Source: Acinetobacter chengduensis (GTDB lineage Bacteria; Pseudomonadota; Gammaproteobacteria; Pseudomonadales; Moraxellaceae). From it: a DNA stretch of 64,000 nt. Every line of letters begins with the position of its first letter. Within the stretch, counting starts at the first letter, position 1. The notes beneath the pieces were generated by a model. That model did no database searches and was not told the origin of the DNA. It saw only the letters and a program-made list of their open reading frames with translations. The stretch spans positions 62,001 to 126,000 of the forward strand of contig NZ_RCHC01000006.1 in assembly GCF_003664645.1 (NCBI RefSeq), written 5' to 3'. This document shows, piece after piece, positions 26,600-36,200 of the stretch. The position numbers and the translations under genes are program-made.

Positions 26600-26756
26600 C
26601 CTAAACTCAAAAAGACAGTTGGCTTTCAAGTGTATACCGCAGCTCTGTGCTAGCCTGTTTTTAAAACGTAAAATTCCAGCACAAATTTCAGTACCAAAAC
26701 CATAAAATCCATTTACACTTAAAACGCTCCACATTCAGCTCAAAGGAAATCTGCAG

Positions 26757-27371
26757 ATGTACACAGGCATTGTTCAAGGCTTAGAAAAAATTCTAGAAAT
26801 CCGCCAAGGGGATGGCTTTATTACATTGGTCATTTCCAATGATCATGATTTTTTCCATGATGTGTTTATTGGAGCAAGTGTTGCGATCAATGGCACATGT
26901 CTGACTGCAACGCATATCGATTTAGCCGCCAATCAAGTTCATTTTGATGTTTCTAATTTAACCCTCAGCCTCACAACATTAGGCCAACTCAATACAGGTG
27001 ATGAAGTTAATATTGAGCGCTCTTCCAAAGTGGGTGCTGAAAATGGTGGCCATAATTTGTATGGTCATATCGAAGGCACAGCCACAGTTAAGCAACTGAG
27101 TCGCACGGGTGAAACCGTACATATTGATATTGAAATTCCACAGGGCAATATCAAATACTTTTTCTTAAAAGGCTTTATTGGCCTCAATGGTTGTAGCCTC
27201 ACGGTGAACCGTGTAGATCGCGACGCCTCAGAAATTTCAATTGATTTGATTCCCGAAACGTTGCGTCTAACCACTTGGAAGGATGTTAAAGCAGGTGATC
27301 CCATTAACTACGAAATTGATCAAACCACACGTACTTTGGTAGATACCTTAGAAAATATTCATCGTAAATAG
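26757..27371 (+). CDS. ribE: Riboflavin synthase alpha subunit
   Basis: Dismutates two molecules of 6,7-dimethyl-8-ribityllumazine to riboflavin, the precursor of FMN and FAD. The 204 residues contain two homologous beta-barrel halves. The first opens MYTGIVQGLEKI with ASVAINGTCLTAT. The second is marked by GFIGLNGCSLTVNRV and LIPETLRLTTW. The C-terminal helix mediates trimer formation (RTLVDTLENI). Its placement between the FMNH2-dependent sfnG and the flavoprotein sfnB-like gene suggests flavin supply for sulfur scavenging, though it may simply be the housekeeping copy. No FMN riboswitch is visible upstream. Confidence 0.93.
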   Translation: MYTGIVQGLEKILEIRQGDGFITLVISNDHDFFHDVFIGASVAINGTCLTATHIDLAANQVHFDVSNLTLSLTTLGQLNTGDEVNIERSSKVGAENGGHNLYGHIEGTATVKQLSRTGETVHIDIEIPQGNIKYFFLKGFIGLNGCSLTVNRVDRDASEISIDLIPETLRLTTWKDVKAGDPINYEIDQTTRTLVDTLENIHRK

Positions 27372-27386
27372 TAATTTTAAAAATAT

Positions 27387-27416
27387 AAAAAAGGGCTTCA
27401 TCTATGAAGCCCTTTT
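27387..27416. terminator. Terminator between ribE and the sfnB-like gene
   Basis: AAAAGGGCTTCA (27389-27400), TCTA loop, TGAAGCCCTTTT (27405-27416). Shared by convergent genes. Confidence 0.88.
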
Positions 27417-27428
27417 GCCTACTTTCAT

Positions 27429-28607
27429 TTAAGAATAAAAACTTGGATCAGGCACTTTGTCTGTCAAAATCCACTCGCCAATTTCCTGATATTTATAATC
27501 GACAGGATCGTGCAAAGTCTGTGTACGCACATTGCGCCAAAAGCGGTCTAAATTCAGTTTGGCTGTAGTGGCACGTGCCCCCATCACTTGGAAAATATTT
27601 TGCGTAATATTTAACGATGCATTGGTGGCTGCAATTTTTGCGGTGGCAATTGCAACAGACACTTCACCACGCTGTTCTGCTGTTAAGTTTTCTCCCACAT
27701 CCCACGCTGCTTGCAAACGCTCAATCGCTTTGTGTGCCAACAAACGGACACCTTCTAGCTGTACATAAAAATCTGCAAAGTGTTTTTGCGTATAGGGGTC
27801 ATTCACTGCATTTTCAGCTAAAGATTTTGACCATGCCTTTTGCGTTTTCACTGTCTCTATTGCAGTTTGGTAAGCACCTTCGGCCACACCCAAAAATAGA
27901 TGTACAAAGATCAGTTGCGCGATCAATGGACGCAAGCTGGAATACGGCGTACTAAATGGTCCTGGGTTTAATAACAGCTCACTTTCATGAATTTTTACCT
28001 GCTCAAAATGACTGGTCCCACTGTCTGTCTGACGTTGCCCCATATTATTCCAGTCACCTAAAAAGCTTACGCCTTCACGTGCAGTAGGAATCACCCCAAT
28101 AAGTAATTTACCTGCCTCGTTATAACCTGAACACAATAAAATATCGGAATCGATAGAACCTGAGCAAAAGCTTTTATCGCCCTGAAAGATATATTCTTCT
28201 GGTGCAATTTTTACAGCAGTCGTACGACGGTCTAAGGGGTTTAAGGTATTGCCCCAAAATAAATCTTGCTCTGCGGTTTGTTTAAACCATGCACCATATT
28301 GCTCAGGCTGTGCAAAGAGCTGCACGGTAGCAATCAATAAGTGATGGAAGCCATACACATGTGCCAATGAGCTATCCACACGTGCAATGGTTTGGATAGT
28401 TTTAAAAATCTGTTGCCAGCCTGCATCTTGGCCACCATATTCACGCGGAATAGACAACGCCAACAAGCCACTTTGACGGATTAAATCACGCTCATGCTTT
28501 GGATTTCCGCCCTGCTTATCGCGTACCGCCGCTGTTTTTGCAAACTCATCAGCCAGTTGTTGTGCAATCTCTAAAGGGTCTACCGTCAAAGGCGTTGAAG
28601 CATTCAT
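27429..28607 (-). CDS. sfnB: SfnB/DszC-like acyl-CoA dehydrogenase-fold flavoprotein monooxygenase
   Basis: An oxidoreductase of the acyl-CoA dehydrogenase superfamily, of the SfnB/DszC branch that oxidises sulfur compounds rather than acyl-CoA. It has 392 residues from ATG 28607; an upstream TTG at 28640 would add 11 residues. Landmarks are ARVDSSLAHVYGFHHL in the N-terminal helical domain, WGNTLNPLDRRTTAV, the FAD-site region GDKSFCSGS, and a C-terminal NIFQVMGARATTAKLNLDRFW (cited in part: QVMGARATTAKLNLDRFW). The catalytic Glu of true acyl-CoA dehydrogenases is not apparent. Its closeness to msuE-sfnG and ribE supports a role in sulfone or sulfonate use; the exact substrate is unknown. 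Confidence 0.75.
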   Translation of the reverse strand: MNASTPLTVDPLEIAQQLADEFAKTAAVRDKQGGNPKHERDLIRQSGLLALSIPREYGGQDAGWQQIFKTIQTIARVDSSLAHVYGFHHLLIATVQLFAQPEQYGAWFKQTAEQDLFWGNTLNPLDRRTTAVKIAPEEYIFQGDKSFCSGSIDSDILLCSGYNEAGKLLIGVIPTAREGVSFLGDWNNMGQRQTDSGTSHFEQVKIHESELLLNPGPFSTPYSSLRPLIAQLIFVHLFLGVAEGAYQTAIETVKTQKAWSKSLAENAVNDPYTQKHFADFYVQLEGVRLLAHKAIERLQAAWDVGENLTAEQRGEVSVAIATAKIAATNASLNITQNIFQVMGARATTAKLNLDRFWRNVRTQTLHDPVDYKYQEIGEWILTDKVPDPSFYS

Positions 28608-28701
28608 ATTATTCAAATCTAATGTTCTCGTTCTATTCAAGCTTAACAGAGCACCTATGCTTGATTTATATCAATGCCTGCTGTACTTATTCAAAAATTA
28701 A

Positions 28702-28726
28702 AAATGCTGCCATGACAGCAGCATTT
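28702..28726 (-). terminator. acs terminator
   Basis: On the reverse strand AAATGCTGC pairs with GCAGCATTT over a seven-base loop, followed by a T-rich tract. Confidence 0.7.
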
Positions 28727-28790
28727 AGGGCATATAGCATCGCAATTGATCATCACCAAGCCTGACCAAAAGCTAAACATACCAACTGGC

Positions 28791-30734
28791 CTAGCCTTTA
28801 GATTGAACTTCCGCAATCAGCTGATCTACTACGGCAGGATCTGCTAAGGTCGAGGTATCGCCTAAGCTGTCTAACTCATTGGCTGCAATTTTTCTTAGAA
28901 TACGGCGCATAATTTTACCTGAACGGGTTTTAGGTAAAGCAGGTGCCCAATACAAGGCATCAGGTGTCGCAACAGGACCTAATATTTTACGTACCCATGC
29001 AACCAATTCTTTGCGCAACTCCTCAGATTCAGCTGCATCAGCTTGTAAGGTGACAAAGGCACATATCCCTTGTCCTTTAATGTCATGAGGCATGCCCACT
29101 ACAGCCGACTCCGCGACCAGTTCATGCGCCACCAAAGCACTTTCTATTTCTGCGGTGCCCAAGCGATGCCCTGAGACATTCAATACATCATCTACACGGC
29201 CTGTAATCCAGTAATAACCATCTTCATCTCGGCGTGCACCATCCCCCGTAAAATACGTGCCTGGATAAGTAGAAAAGTATGCTTCAATGAAACGTGCAGG
29301 ATCACCCCAAATAGTGCGCATTTGCCCTGGCCATGAGTCCTTAATCACTAAGTTGCCTTCCACTGCACCCTCTAGCTCTTTGCCTTCGGCATCCACAATG
29401 GCTGGTTGCACGCCAAAAAATGGCCGTGTCGCGGAGCCGGGCTTCAAATCGGTTGCCCCCGGCAATGGTGTAATCATGAAACCACCCGTTTCGGTTTGCC
29501 ACCATGTATCTACAATTGGACATCGGCTTTCACCCACCACGGTGTAGTACCAGTTCCAAGCTTCTGGATTAATGGGCTCACCTACCGAACCTAATAAACG
29601 TAAACTACTGCGGTCACTTTCACGTACAAAGGCATCGCCTTCTCGCATCATGGCGCGAATGGCCGTAGGCGCTGTATATAGAATGGTCACATTGTGCTTA
29701 TCAATTAAATGTCCTGTACGTGCCCATGTTGGATATTGAGGCACTCCCTCAAACATCACTGTTGTGGTGCCATTCGACAATGGCCCATACAGCACATAAG
29801 AATGTCCAGTAATCCAGCCCACATCCGCCGTACACCAAAATACATCGTCTTGCTTGAGGTCAAAGACTTCACGGAAGGTGGTGTTCACATAGGTTAAATA
29901 GCCCCCTGTGGTGTGTAATACGCCTTTGGGTTTTCCTGTAGAACCTGATGTATATAAAATAAATAGTGGATCTTCTGCATTCATCGGCTCTGGTGGACAA
30001 ATGTCATTTACCGACATAATTTCCATGTGGTACCACAAATCACGCTCAGGCTTCATATCAATTGGATTACCTGTGCGGTGTACCACCATCACATGCTCAA
30101 CTGAGGTCGTTCCCTCAATGGTCAGAGCCTCATCGACATTCTCTTTTAAAGGAATAGGTTTGCCTCCACGCATACCACAATCCGCAGTAATCACCATTTT
30201 GGCTTGGCTGTCTTCAATACGACTGGCCAATGAATCAGGTGAGAAGCCCCCGAAGACCACGCAATGCACTGCGCCAATACGGGTACAGGCCAGCATTGCA
30301 ATCGCTGCTTCAGGTATCATCGGCATATACAGCACCACACGATCACCTTTGCCTACACCATGCTTTTTTAGTACATTGGCAAAACGGCAAGTTTCATCAT
30401 GGAGTTCTTCAAAAGAAATAATTTTATGCCGTGAAGGATGATCCCCTTCCCAAATAATTGCGGGCTTATGTGGATGCTCCTTTAAATGCCGATCTAAACA
30501 ATTGGCGCTCACATTGAGTTGACCATCAGCAAACCACTCAATTTTAAAATCGTCCTTTGCAAAGCTGGTATTTTTGACTTGGCTAAACGGTTTAATCCAA
30601 TCTAAACGCTGTGCTTGTTCCGCCCAAAAAACCTCAGGTTGCTCAATAGATTGTTGATAGCGCTTAAAGTACTCAGCCTCCGTTACGCGGGCAGTTTTTT
30701 TGAAGCTTTCAGGTACAGGATATCTTTCTTTCAT
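28791..30734 (-). CDS. acs: Acetyl-CoA synthetase (AMP-forming)
   Basis: Activates acetate to acetyl-CoA through acetyl-AMP, the high-affinity route for acetate use. The 647 residues carry the ANL-family P-loop [12 protein letters not shown], the [11 protein letters not shown] acetate-pocket region, and the hinge/acyl-adenylate motif [28 protein letters not shown] holds the regulatory Lys607, the site inactivated by Pat-type acetylation. AAGGAAG precedes ATG 30734. It is encoded apart from actP but close to the CrbS/CrbR-type regulators that are expected to induce it. A terminator follows at 28702. Confidence 0.97.
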   Translation of the reverse strand: MKERYPVPESFKKTARVTEAEYFKRYQQSIEQPEVFWAEQAQRLDWIKPFSQVKNTSFAKDDFKIEWFADGQLNVSANCLDRHLKEHPHKPAIIWEGDHPSRHKIISFEELHDETCRFANVLKKHGVGKGDRVVLYMPMIPEAAIAMLACTRIGAVHCVVFGGFSPDSLASRIEDSQAKMVITADCGMRGGKPIPLKENVDEALTIEGTTSVEHVMVVHRTGNPIDMKPERDLWYHMEIMSVNDICPPEPMNAEDPLFILYTSGSTGKPKGVLHTTGGYLTYVNTTFREVFDLKQDDVFWCTADVGWITGHSYVLYGPLSNGTTTVMFEGVPQYPTWARTGHLIDKHNVTILYTAPTAIRAMMREGDAFVRESDRSSLRLLGSVGEPINPEAWNWYYTVVGESRCPIVDTWWQTETGGFMITPLPGATDLKPGSATRPFFGVQPAIVDAEGKELEGAVEGNLVIKDSWPGQMRTIWGDPARFIEAYFSTYPGTYFTGDGARRDEDGYYWITGRVDDVLNVSGHRLGTAEIESALVAHELVAESAVVGMPHDIKGQGICAFVTLQADAAESEELRKELVAWVRKILGPVATPDALYWAPALPKTRSGKIMRRILRKIAANELDSLGDTSTLADPAVVDQLIAEVQSKG

Positions 30735-31055
30735 ATTTTACTTCCTTGCTCTTATGCATCTCATCACGAGATGTGCTGCCATTTTTTTACTGTTATTTAT
30801 GGTGCTTTATGCAGTATTGCGCTTATTTTTTATACGGATCAATCATGCTTTGGTCGCAGCTTGATGCTTTCATTTAAACCATAAGCAAGCGACTCAATTC
30901 AACAATTTTCGATCTGATTTTTATATCTGAACAGTCGAATTACTTTTATAATACAGCTGATATTGCATGTTTTTTTGTCAGTATATTTATCTATGCACAC
31001 TTAAAATATGCCTTATTGTTTTCTTTATTTTCTCTGTTCAGCACTGGCATAGCCC
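30735..31055. other. 321-bp divergent region upstream of acs and the DUF805 gene
   Basis: A/T-rich promoter region. TTATAATAC around 30945-30954 is a good -10 on the plus strand. I could not identify an obvious CRP or CrbR site by eye. Confidence 0.35.
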
Positions 31056-31637
31056 ATGAATCCACAAGAATCTTCGCCTTTTTTCTCACGTAATCCTCAG
31101 CCTGCACCAGACAATCCATTATCATTTAACGGTCGCTTTGGACGCCTGAGCTTTATTGCTTGGTATGTATTTTTTAACATTGTGATGTTTTTCATAGGTA
31201 TCGGCTTAAGCTTATTCACAGGTGTTTTTAACCTGACAAGTTTGCGTCTAGACAGCCAGCTCTTTCAGGCGCTTGCCAACACGACTGGGCTAAGTTATTC
31301 CCTACTCTTTTTGGTCTATCTATACTTTTTTATTGTGCTGGTGAGTCGCCGCTTACATGATCTGAATAAATCTGGCTGGTGGATGCTATTGCTCTTCATT
31401 CCCGTGCTGAATATTCTTTTTCTTTTTTATCTCTTATTGGCTGCAGGTAACACAGGCCCTAACCAATATGGTTGGCCACGTGCAAGTGCCATTTGGGAAA
31501 AAATTTTGGCATGGCTGATGATTATTTTGACCATACTCAGCATCTTGGCTACAGGGAGTCTTGTGTCATTTATGATGGGATCAGGTCAAATTGAAACACC
31601 ACAAGAAGCGATTCAAAAAAGTACCGAATATTTTTAA
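31056..31637 (+). CDS. DUF805 family membrane protein
   Basis: A 193-residue inner-membrane protein. The core signature is clear: FNGRFGRLSFIAWYVF, then SRRLHDLNKSGWWMLL, then an IPVLNILFLFYLLL helix and GNTGPNQYGWPR. Four to five membrane helices are predicted, the last being an extra C-terminal helix (residues 150-178). The 25-residue proline-rich N-terminal extension is soluble. DUF805 proteins have no established activity. The mscS-type gene follows 109 bp later on the same strand. Confidence 0.85.
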   Translation: MNPQESSPFFSRNPQPAPDNPLSFNGRFGRLSFIAWYVFFNIVMFFIGIGLSLFTGVFNLTSLRLDSQLFQALANTTGLSYSLLFLVYLYFFIVLVSRRLHDLNKSGWWMLLLFIPVLNILFLFYLLLAAGNTGPNQYGWPRASAIWEKILAWLMIILTILSILATGSLVSFMMGSGQIETPQEAIQKSTEYF

Positions 31638-31746
31638 GCCAACTACAAACTTTGAGCAAAACTACACAGAATACCTTGTATTTATCAGTTAAGTTCTTGC
31701 TCAATTTAAGGCAAAATACAGAAAACTTTTATCAATCGGAATATTC

Positions 31747-32712
31747 GTGGCCGAACAAGCAAATGGCTTGAGTAACGTCGCTCAAGACACCACTCAACTT
31801 CTACAAGACGCAACCGAAAAGACGGCGCAAACAGTGTTACAGCACACTGCAAAATATAATGATGCATATAGCACCATTGATAAATTTATCGATGGTTTCT
31901 GGGAACGCGTTCCCTATATTTGTATTGCGCTGTTAGTGTTTACCATCTTTTATTTATTCTCAAAAGTATTCAAGCTATTTGTCCGTAAAGCCCTCTCTGA
32001 ACGCTCTTATACCAAACAAAACTTAGTTTTAGTTTTAAACCGTGTGGGTAGTTCAGCAATTCTATTTTTCGGCTTCCTCATTGCGATGGTCATTGCCATT
32101 CCGGGCTTCACACCGGGCCAATTGATGAGTGCCTTGGGGATCGGTTCTGTAGCGATCGGTTTTGCATTTAAAGATATTTTTCAAAACTTGTTGTCTGGTA
32201 TTCTTATTTTACTCAGTGAACCCTTCAAAATTGGCGATGACATTATTGTGTCAGGCATGGAAGGGACTGTTGAAGATATTCAAATTCGTGCGACATTCCT
32301 TCGCTCTCCAGATGGTCGTCGTATCGTCATTCCAAACGCGACGGTTTATACCAGCGCTGTGACTGTAAATACAGCTTACCAACGTCGTCGTTGCGAATTT
32401 GTGGTGGGCATTGGTTATGAAGATGATATCCAAAAAGCCAAAAAGGTAATTTTGAGCATTTTAGACAAAAACCCAGCGATTTTAAGCCAACCGGGTTTCG
32501 CGGTGAACGTCAATGCTTTGGCGGATTTCTCAGTGAATTTGAATGTGCGATGGTGGGTCGATACCACTGAAACCACCACAGCAGCTTCCGTGAGTGAAGT
32601 TCAAGAGCAAGTGATTGAAGCCTTCACTCAACACGGTATTTCTATTCCTTATCCTGTACAGGAAGTGAAAGTGTTCCGTGGCGAAACTGAGGTTGTATCA
32701 GAGACTAAATAA
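31747..32712 (+). CDS. mscS: Small-conductance mechanosensitive channel (MscS family)
   Basis: Membrane tension-gated channel that releases solutes during osmotic downshock. The 321 residues comprise a soluble N-terminal extension (1-50), three membrane helices and a cytoplasmic beta/alpha domain. The pore helix and family signature are seen in SALGIGSVAIGFAFKDIFQ, followed by LLSEPFKIGDDIIVSGMEG and PNATVYTSAVTVN. Translation appears to begin at a GTG (31747) with CGGA seven bases upstream, because no ATG precedes the helical region in frame. Its stop overlaps the end of rsmE by 15 bp, tail to tail. Confidence 0.92.
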   Translation: MAEQANGLSNVAQDTTQLLQDATEKTAQTVLQHTAKYNDAYSTIDKFIDGFWERVPYICIALLVFTIFYLFSKVFKLFVRKALSERSYTKQNLVLVLNRVGSSAILFFGFLIAMVIAIPGFTPGQLMSALGIGSVAIGFAFKDIFQNLLSGILILLSEPFKIGDDIIVSGMEGTVEDIQIRATFLRSPDGRRIVIPNATVYTSAVTVNTAYQRRRCEFVVGIGYEDDIQKAKKVILSILDKNPAILSQPGFAVNVNALADFSVNLNVRWWVDTTETTTAASVSEVQEQVIEAFTQHGISIPYPVQEVKVFRGETEVVSETK

Positions 32713-33408
32713 GCGCCCTAACACATAGGGAATCACTGTTTCTGTGCGAATTATACGGTTGCCTAAGCTGACTGCTTGGCAGCCGTTTTTTATGAGCAAA
32801 TCAATCTCGTATGGGATAAAGCCACCCTCTGGGCCAATAATAATGCTACAAGCATGGCCAATTCCCGCTGGCATGCGCTGCTCAACATAAGGATGTGCAA
32901 CAAAGGCCGGTCGATCCGCAGAAATCAGCGTAGGTAGTATATCTTCCACAAAAGGTTTAAAGCGCTTATGCAGTTGAATTTGGGGCGCTATCGTATCACC
33001 AGCTTGCTCCAGCCCTAAATCTACATAGTGACTTAACTGCTGTAAAAATGGCGTTTGCCAATAGCTTTTATCTACACGATAGCTGTGTAGCAGAATGATC
33101 TTTTCTACACCCAGCGTGACACTGTCCATAATTAAACGACGTAGTACTTTAGGCCGTGGCATCGCTACAATTAAGGTCACAGGTAATTTTGCAGGCACAG
33201 GCTCTTCATGCAGGGGCTTAAGTTGAATCTGCTGTTCAGACACACTCATCACTTCTGTTAAATAGCGTTTACCTTCACGTATACCTACTTTCAGCGTATC
33301 ACCCACTTGCACATCCACATGTGTGCCTAAGTGTTCGAGCTGGCGTTTTGCGCTAATAATCCAAAGCTCAGATTCCGTTTGACGTGGATCAAGCAAGACG
33401 ATGTTCAT
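32698..33408 (-). CDS. rsmE: 16S rRNA m3U1498 methyltransferase RsmE
   Basis: SPOUT-class methyltransferase that modifies U1498 in the 30S decoding site. It has 236 residues: an N-terminal PUA-like domain, then the knot with IIIGPEGGF and SLGNRIIRTETVIPYVLGRL at the C-terminus, which binds S-adenosylmethionine. The frame is open upstream to 33474, but the ATG at 33408 gives the normal MNIVLLDPRQ start. The last 15 bp overlap the 3' end of the oppositely transcribed mscS gene, leaving no room for a terminator between them. Confidence 0.93.
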   Translation of the reverse strand: MNIVLLDPRQTESELWIISAKRQLEHLGTHVDVQVGDTLKVGIREGKRYLTEVMSVSEQQIQLKPLHEEPVPAKLPVTLIVAMPRPKVLRRLIMDSVTLGVEKIILLHSYRVDKSYWQTPFLQQLSHYVDLGLEQAGDTIAPQIQLHKRFKPFVEDILPTLISADRPAFVAHPYVEQRMPAGIGHACSIIIGPEGGFIPYEIDLLIKNGCQAVSLGNRIIRTETVIPYVLGRLFSL

Positions 33409-33681
33409 AAAAATTCTCTTACTCAGTTCAATTGGATACGCGAAAACGTCATCTACAACTGTTCGAGGCAACACTCAATATAATCACTCAAATTTCTGCG
33501 ATTATTTTGTTAGACATAAAAATTCGACGAGTTTTGTGACTGACAAATGGTTTTGTTAGTTTTGCCTAAACAAAAGAAAAAGAACAGCTCCAACAATTAA
33601 ATGAATCATAACAAGACTCCGTCGTGCCTATTCATTCATCTATTTAAAGCATCAACTCATTTGAATCATTGTTGAAAAAAA

Positions 33682-34962
33682 TCAAAGATACTGATCAATC
33701 ACCTGAATATGTTTCTGAAGTGATCCCATATTCTTCTGCATGATCGCTTGAGCGGCTACATTTAAGACCTGTGCTTTTTGCACATTTTCTAAAAGCTCAA
33801 ACAGTGCCTTGGCAGCCTGTACAGCGTCTTGAACCACTTCAACACCTTGTACCGCCACAAACTCATCCACGATGGTTTGAAAGTTAAAATAGTTTTTGCC
33901 TAAGACGGTTGGCACCTGCAATGCAATCGGCTCTAAAATATTATGCCCGCCACCAGGTTCATTCAGCGACCCACCCACAAAGCAGGCTTGGCTTAAAGCC
34001 AACCACAGCCAAAGCTCGCCCATACTGTCTGCCAAATACACTTGTGTATCGGGCAAAATTGCTTGTGCCAAACTTCGGCGCTGTGTGCGTAAGTCCAAAG
34101 TCTGTGCGACTGCAAAAACCTCATCAAAGCGTTCTGGATGGCGTGGCACTACAATACAGAGTAGTTCTGGATGGCGCTGTAAATACGGTTTTAATGCAGT
34201 TAAAAGCGTCTGTTCTTCAGGTGCATGCGTACTGGCAATGGTCAGAATTTTTCGGCCCGCCAAAGCCCAATCTGCTTTTAACTGTATAGCCTGCTCAACG
34301 GCATGTGGTGGGGCATGAATATCAAATTTAATGCTCCCCACCACCTGACTACGTTCAGCTTTTGCACCCAAGCCAATAAAGCGTTCTAGTGCGGCCTGAT
34401 CCTGTGCCAATAACTGATCCAGCCCCTGTAGCATTGGACGGGTTAAACTCGGCACTTTGCCATACCCCTTGGCCGACTTTTCGGACAAACGTGCATTTAT
34501 CAATATGCATGGTACTTGTAGCTGTTTGGCTTGATCGATGAGATTTGGCCACAATTCAGTTTCAACCAAAGCCAACAATTTAGGCTGATATTTTTCAATA
34601 AAATGTTTAACCAAATGCTTTTGGTCAGCGGGCAAATAAACGGCTTGAAATAGCGCTTCATAAGGCGCTTTTACAAATAAAGATTTGGCACGGGCCTGCC
34701 CTGTTTTTGTCGTATTCGTGACTAAAACGGGATGTCCTTTTTTAAGATAATGTTCTATTAAAGGTTGAGCAGCATTGGTTTCACCAACAGACACCACATG
34801 AAACCAAATGGCATGCAGATTTTTGACGGGCTGAAATGGGCCAAAACGCTCAAGACATTCCTGCTGATACTGCGCATCATTGTCGGCACGTTTTTTAATA
34901 CGAGAGCGATACAAAGGCTTAATAAGTGAAAGCGCTGCGTTATACCAAAAAGGAGTAGCCAA
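33682..34962 (-). CDS. waaA: 3-deoxy-D-manno-octulosonic acid transferase (Kdo transferase)
   Basis: Transfers Kdo from CMP-Kdo to lipid IVA at the cytoplasmic face of the inner membrane, the first core step of lipooligosaccharide assembly. The 426-residue length is normal for this GT30 enzyme. Visible landmarks are IWFHVVSVGETNAAQPLI, VTNTTKTGQARAK, LVETELWPNLI (the acidic acceptor-site motif), and the nucleotide-sugar region FVGGSLNEPGGGHNILEPIA (cited in part: VGGSLNEPGGGHN). It stands alone; other LOS genes are not in the window, although lpxC is 20 kb away. Confidence 0.95.
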   Translation of the reverse strand: MATPFWYNAALSLIKPLYRSRIKKRADNDAQYQQECLERFGPFQPVKNLHAIWFHVVSVGETNAAQPLIEHYLKKGHPVLVTNTTKTGQARAKSLFVKAPYEALFQAVYLPADQKHLVKHFIEKYQPKLLALVETELWPNLIDQAKQLQVPCILINARLSEKSAKGYGKVPSLTRPMLQGLDQLLAQDQAALERFIGLGAKAERSQVVGSIKFDIHAPPHAVEQAIQLKADWALAGRKILTIASTHAPEEQTLLTALKPYLQRHPELLCIVVPRHPERFDEVFAVAQTLDLRTQRRSLAQAILPDTQVYLADSMGELWLWLALSQACFVGGSLNEPGGGHNILEPIALQVPTVLGKNYFNFQTIVDEFVAVQGVEVVQDAVQAAKALFELLENVQKAQVLNVAAQAIMQKNMGSLQKHIQVIDQYL

Positions 34963-35066
34963 ATAGAATGCTCGGATGCGAATAGTCTCGCAGAATATAA
35001 CAGAGCCACATCAACTTGTTAATCGATGCGGCCCAAAACTATTTGATTCGATAGCGGTGCGCTAAT

Positions 35067-36155
35067 TTAGTCTTGTACGTGACCTGCACCAAATTTATCC
35101 TGCAAACTTGGATAATCAATATAACCTTCCGCAGTTTGCGAACCAATCATATTTTCAAAAACCAGTTCGTTTAAAGGTGCATTTTGTACAAGACGCTCAA
35201 ACAAATCTGGATTGGCAATATAAGCCTTACCAAAAGACACCGCATCCGCTTTTGATTTTTCAAGCAGATCAATTGCATCATCACGGCTTAACTTCATATT
35301 CGCAATATATGGCACACCGCCTGAACGCTGTTTTAAATATTCACTGATACTGTCATTGGCCAAATATTCACGGGTAAAGAAAAATGCGATCTTACGCTGA
35401 CCCAGCTGCTCTAATGCATAACCAAAGGTTTCACGTGGATCATTATCACCCATATCATGCTCGTCGCCACGTGGTGCCAAATGTACGCCTACACGACCTG
35501 CGCCCCAAACCTCAATTAAGGCATCCACCACTTCAAGCAATAGACGCGCACGGTTTTCAACTGAACCACCGTAAATATCATCGCGTAAGTTAGTTTTGGT
35601 TTGTAAGAACTGGTCAATTAAATAGCCATTGGCTGCATGTAATTCTACACCGTCAAAGCCTGCCTCTTTGGCACGAATAGCCGCTTGCTTAAATTGCTCA
35701 ACAATCGCTTGAATTTCGGCAATTTCTAAAGCACGTGGTACTACATATTCACGTTTTGGACGCAGTAGGCTCACATGACCTGCCTGTTGTACAGAACTTG
35801 CTGAAACAGGTGTTTCGCCATTGAGTAAATCTGGATGTGATACACGGCCGACATGCCACAGTTGCGCTACAATTAAGCCACCTTTCTCGTGCACAGCCTG
35901 AGTAACTTTTTTCCAACCTTGCACTTGTGCATCACTAAATAGACCTGGGGTATTTAAATAACCATTGGCTTCTTCAGAAATGACCGTTGCTTCTGAAATG
36001 ATTAAACCTGCACTTGCACGCTGTGCATAATACTGCGCCATCATCTCAGTAGGCACACGATCAGCTGTTGCGCGACTTCGAGTCAAAGGCGCCATCACAA
36101 CACGGTTTTTAAGATGTAAATCGCCAAGAATTAAAGGAGTGTTAAATTCAGCCAT
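35067..36155 (-). CDS. nemA: Old yellow enzyme family ene-reductase (NemA-like)
   Basis: FMN-dependent reductase of electrophilic alkenes, maleimides or nitro compounds, using NADPH. It has 362 residues from ATG 36155, which has AGAGG upstream; the open frame to 36248 is not used by relatives. Landmarks: NRVVMAPLTRSRA at the N-terminus (FMN binding), the substrate-anion pair in HAANGY at 173-178, and DQFLQTKTNLRDDIYGGS, the OYE signature. It follows the ArsR-type gene by 43 bp on the same strand, so the pair is probably one transcript under that repressor. Electrophile or thiol stress is the likely signal. Confidence 0.88.
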   Translation of the reverse strand: MAEFNTPLILGDLHLKNRVVMAPLTRSRATADRVPTEMMAQYYAQRASAGLIISEATVISEEANGYLNTPGLFSDAQVQGWKKVTQAVHEKGGLIVAQLWHVGRVSHPDLLNGETPVSASSVQQAGHVSLLRPKREYVVPRALEIAEIQAIVEQFKQAAIRAKEAGFDGVELHAANGYLIDQFLQTKTNLRDDIYGGSVENRARLLLEVVDALIEVWGAGRVGVHLAPRGDEHDMGDNDPRETFGYALEQLGQRKIAFFFTREYLANDSISEYLKQRSGGVPYIANMKLSRDDAIDLLEKSKADAVSFGKAYIANPDLFERLVQNAPLNELVFENMIGSQTAEGYIDYPSLQDKFGAGHVQD

Positions 36156-36181
36156 GCTTGCCTCTTTACTCACGAATATTG

Positions 36182-36200
36182 ATATCGATTTTTTGAGATC
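36182..36200. promoter_or_regulatory. ATATCGATTTTTT element between the arsR-type gene and nemA
   Basis: Shares ATATCGATTTTT with the element at 36589-36608 upstream of the repressor gene, so it may be an auxiliary operator. It begins inside the repressor stop codon. Confidence 0.3.

Noticed and set aside
29908..30441. 177-codon plus-strand frame inside acs
   Set aside because: Antisense to acs; the acs protein is full length with all motifs and the opposite frame shows no recognisable family.
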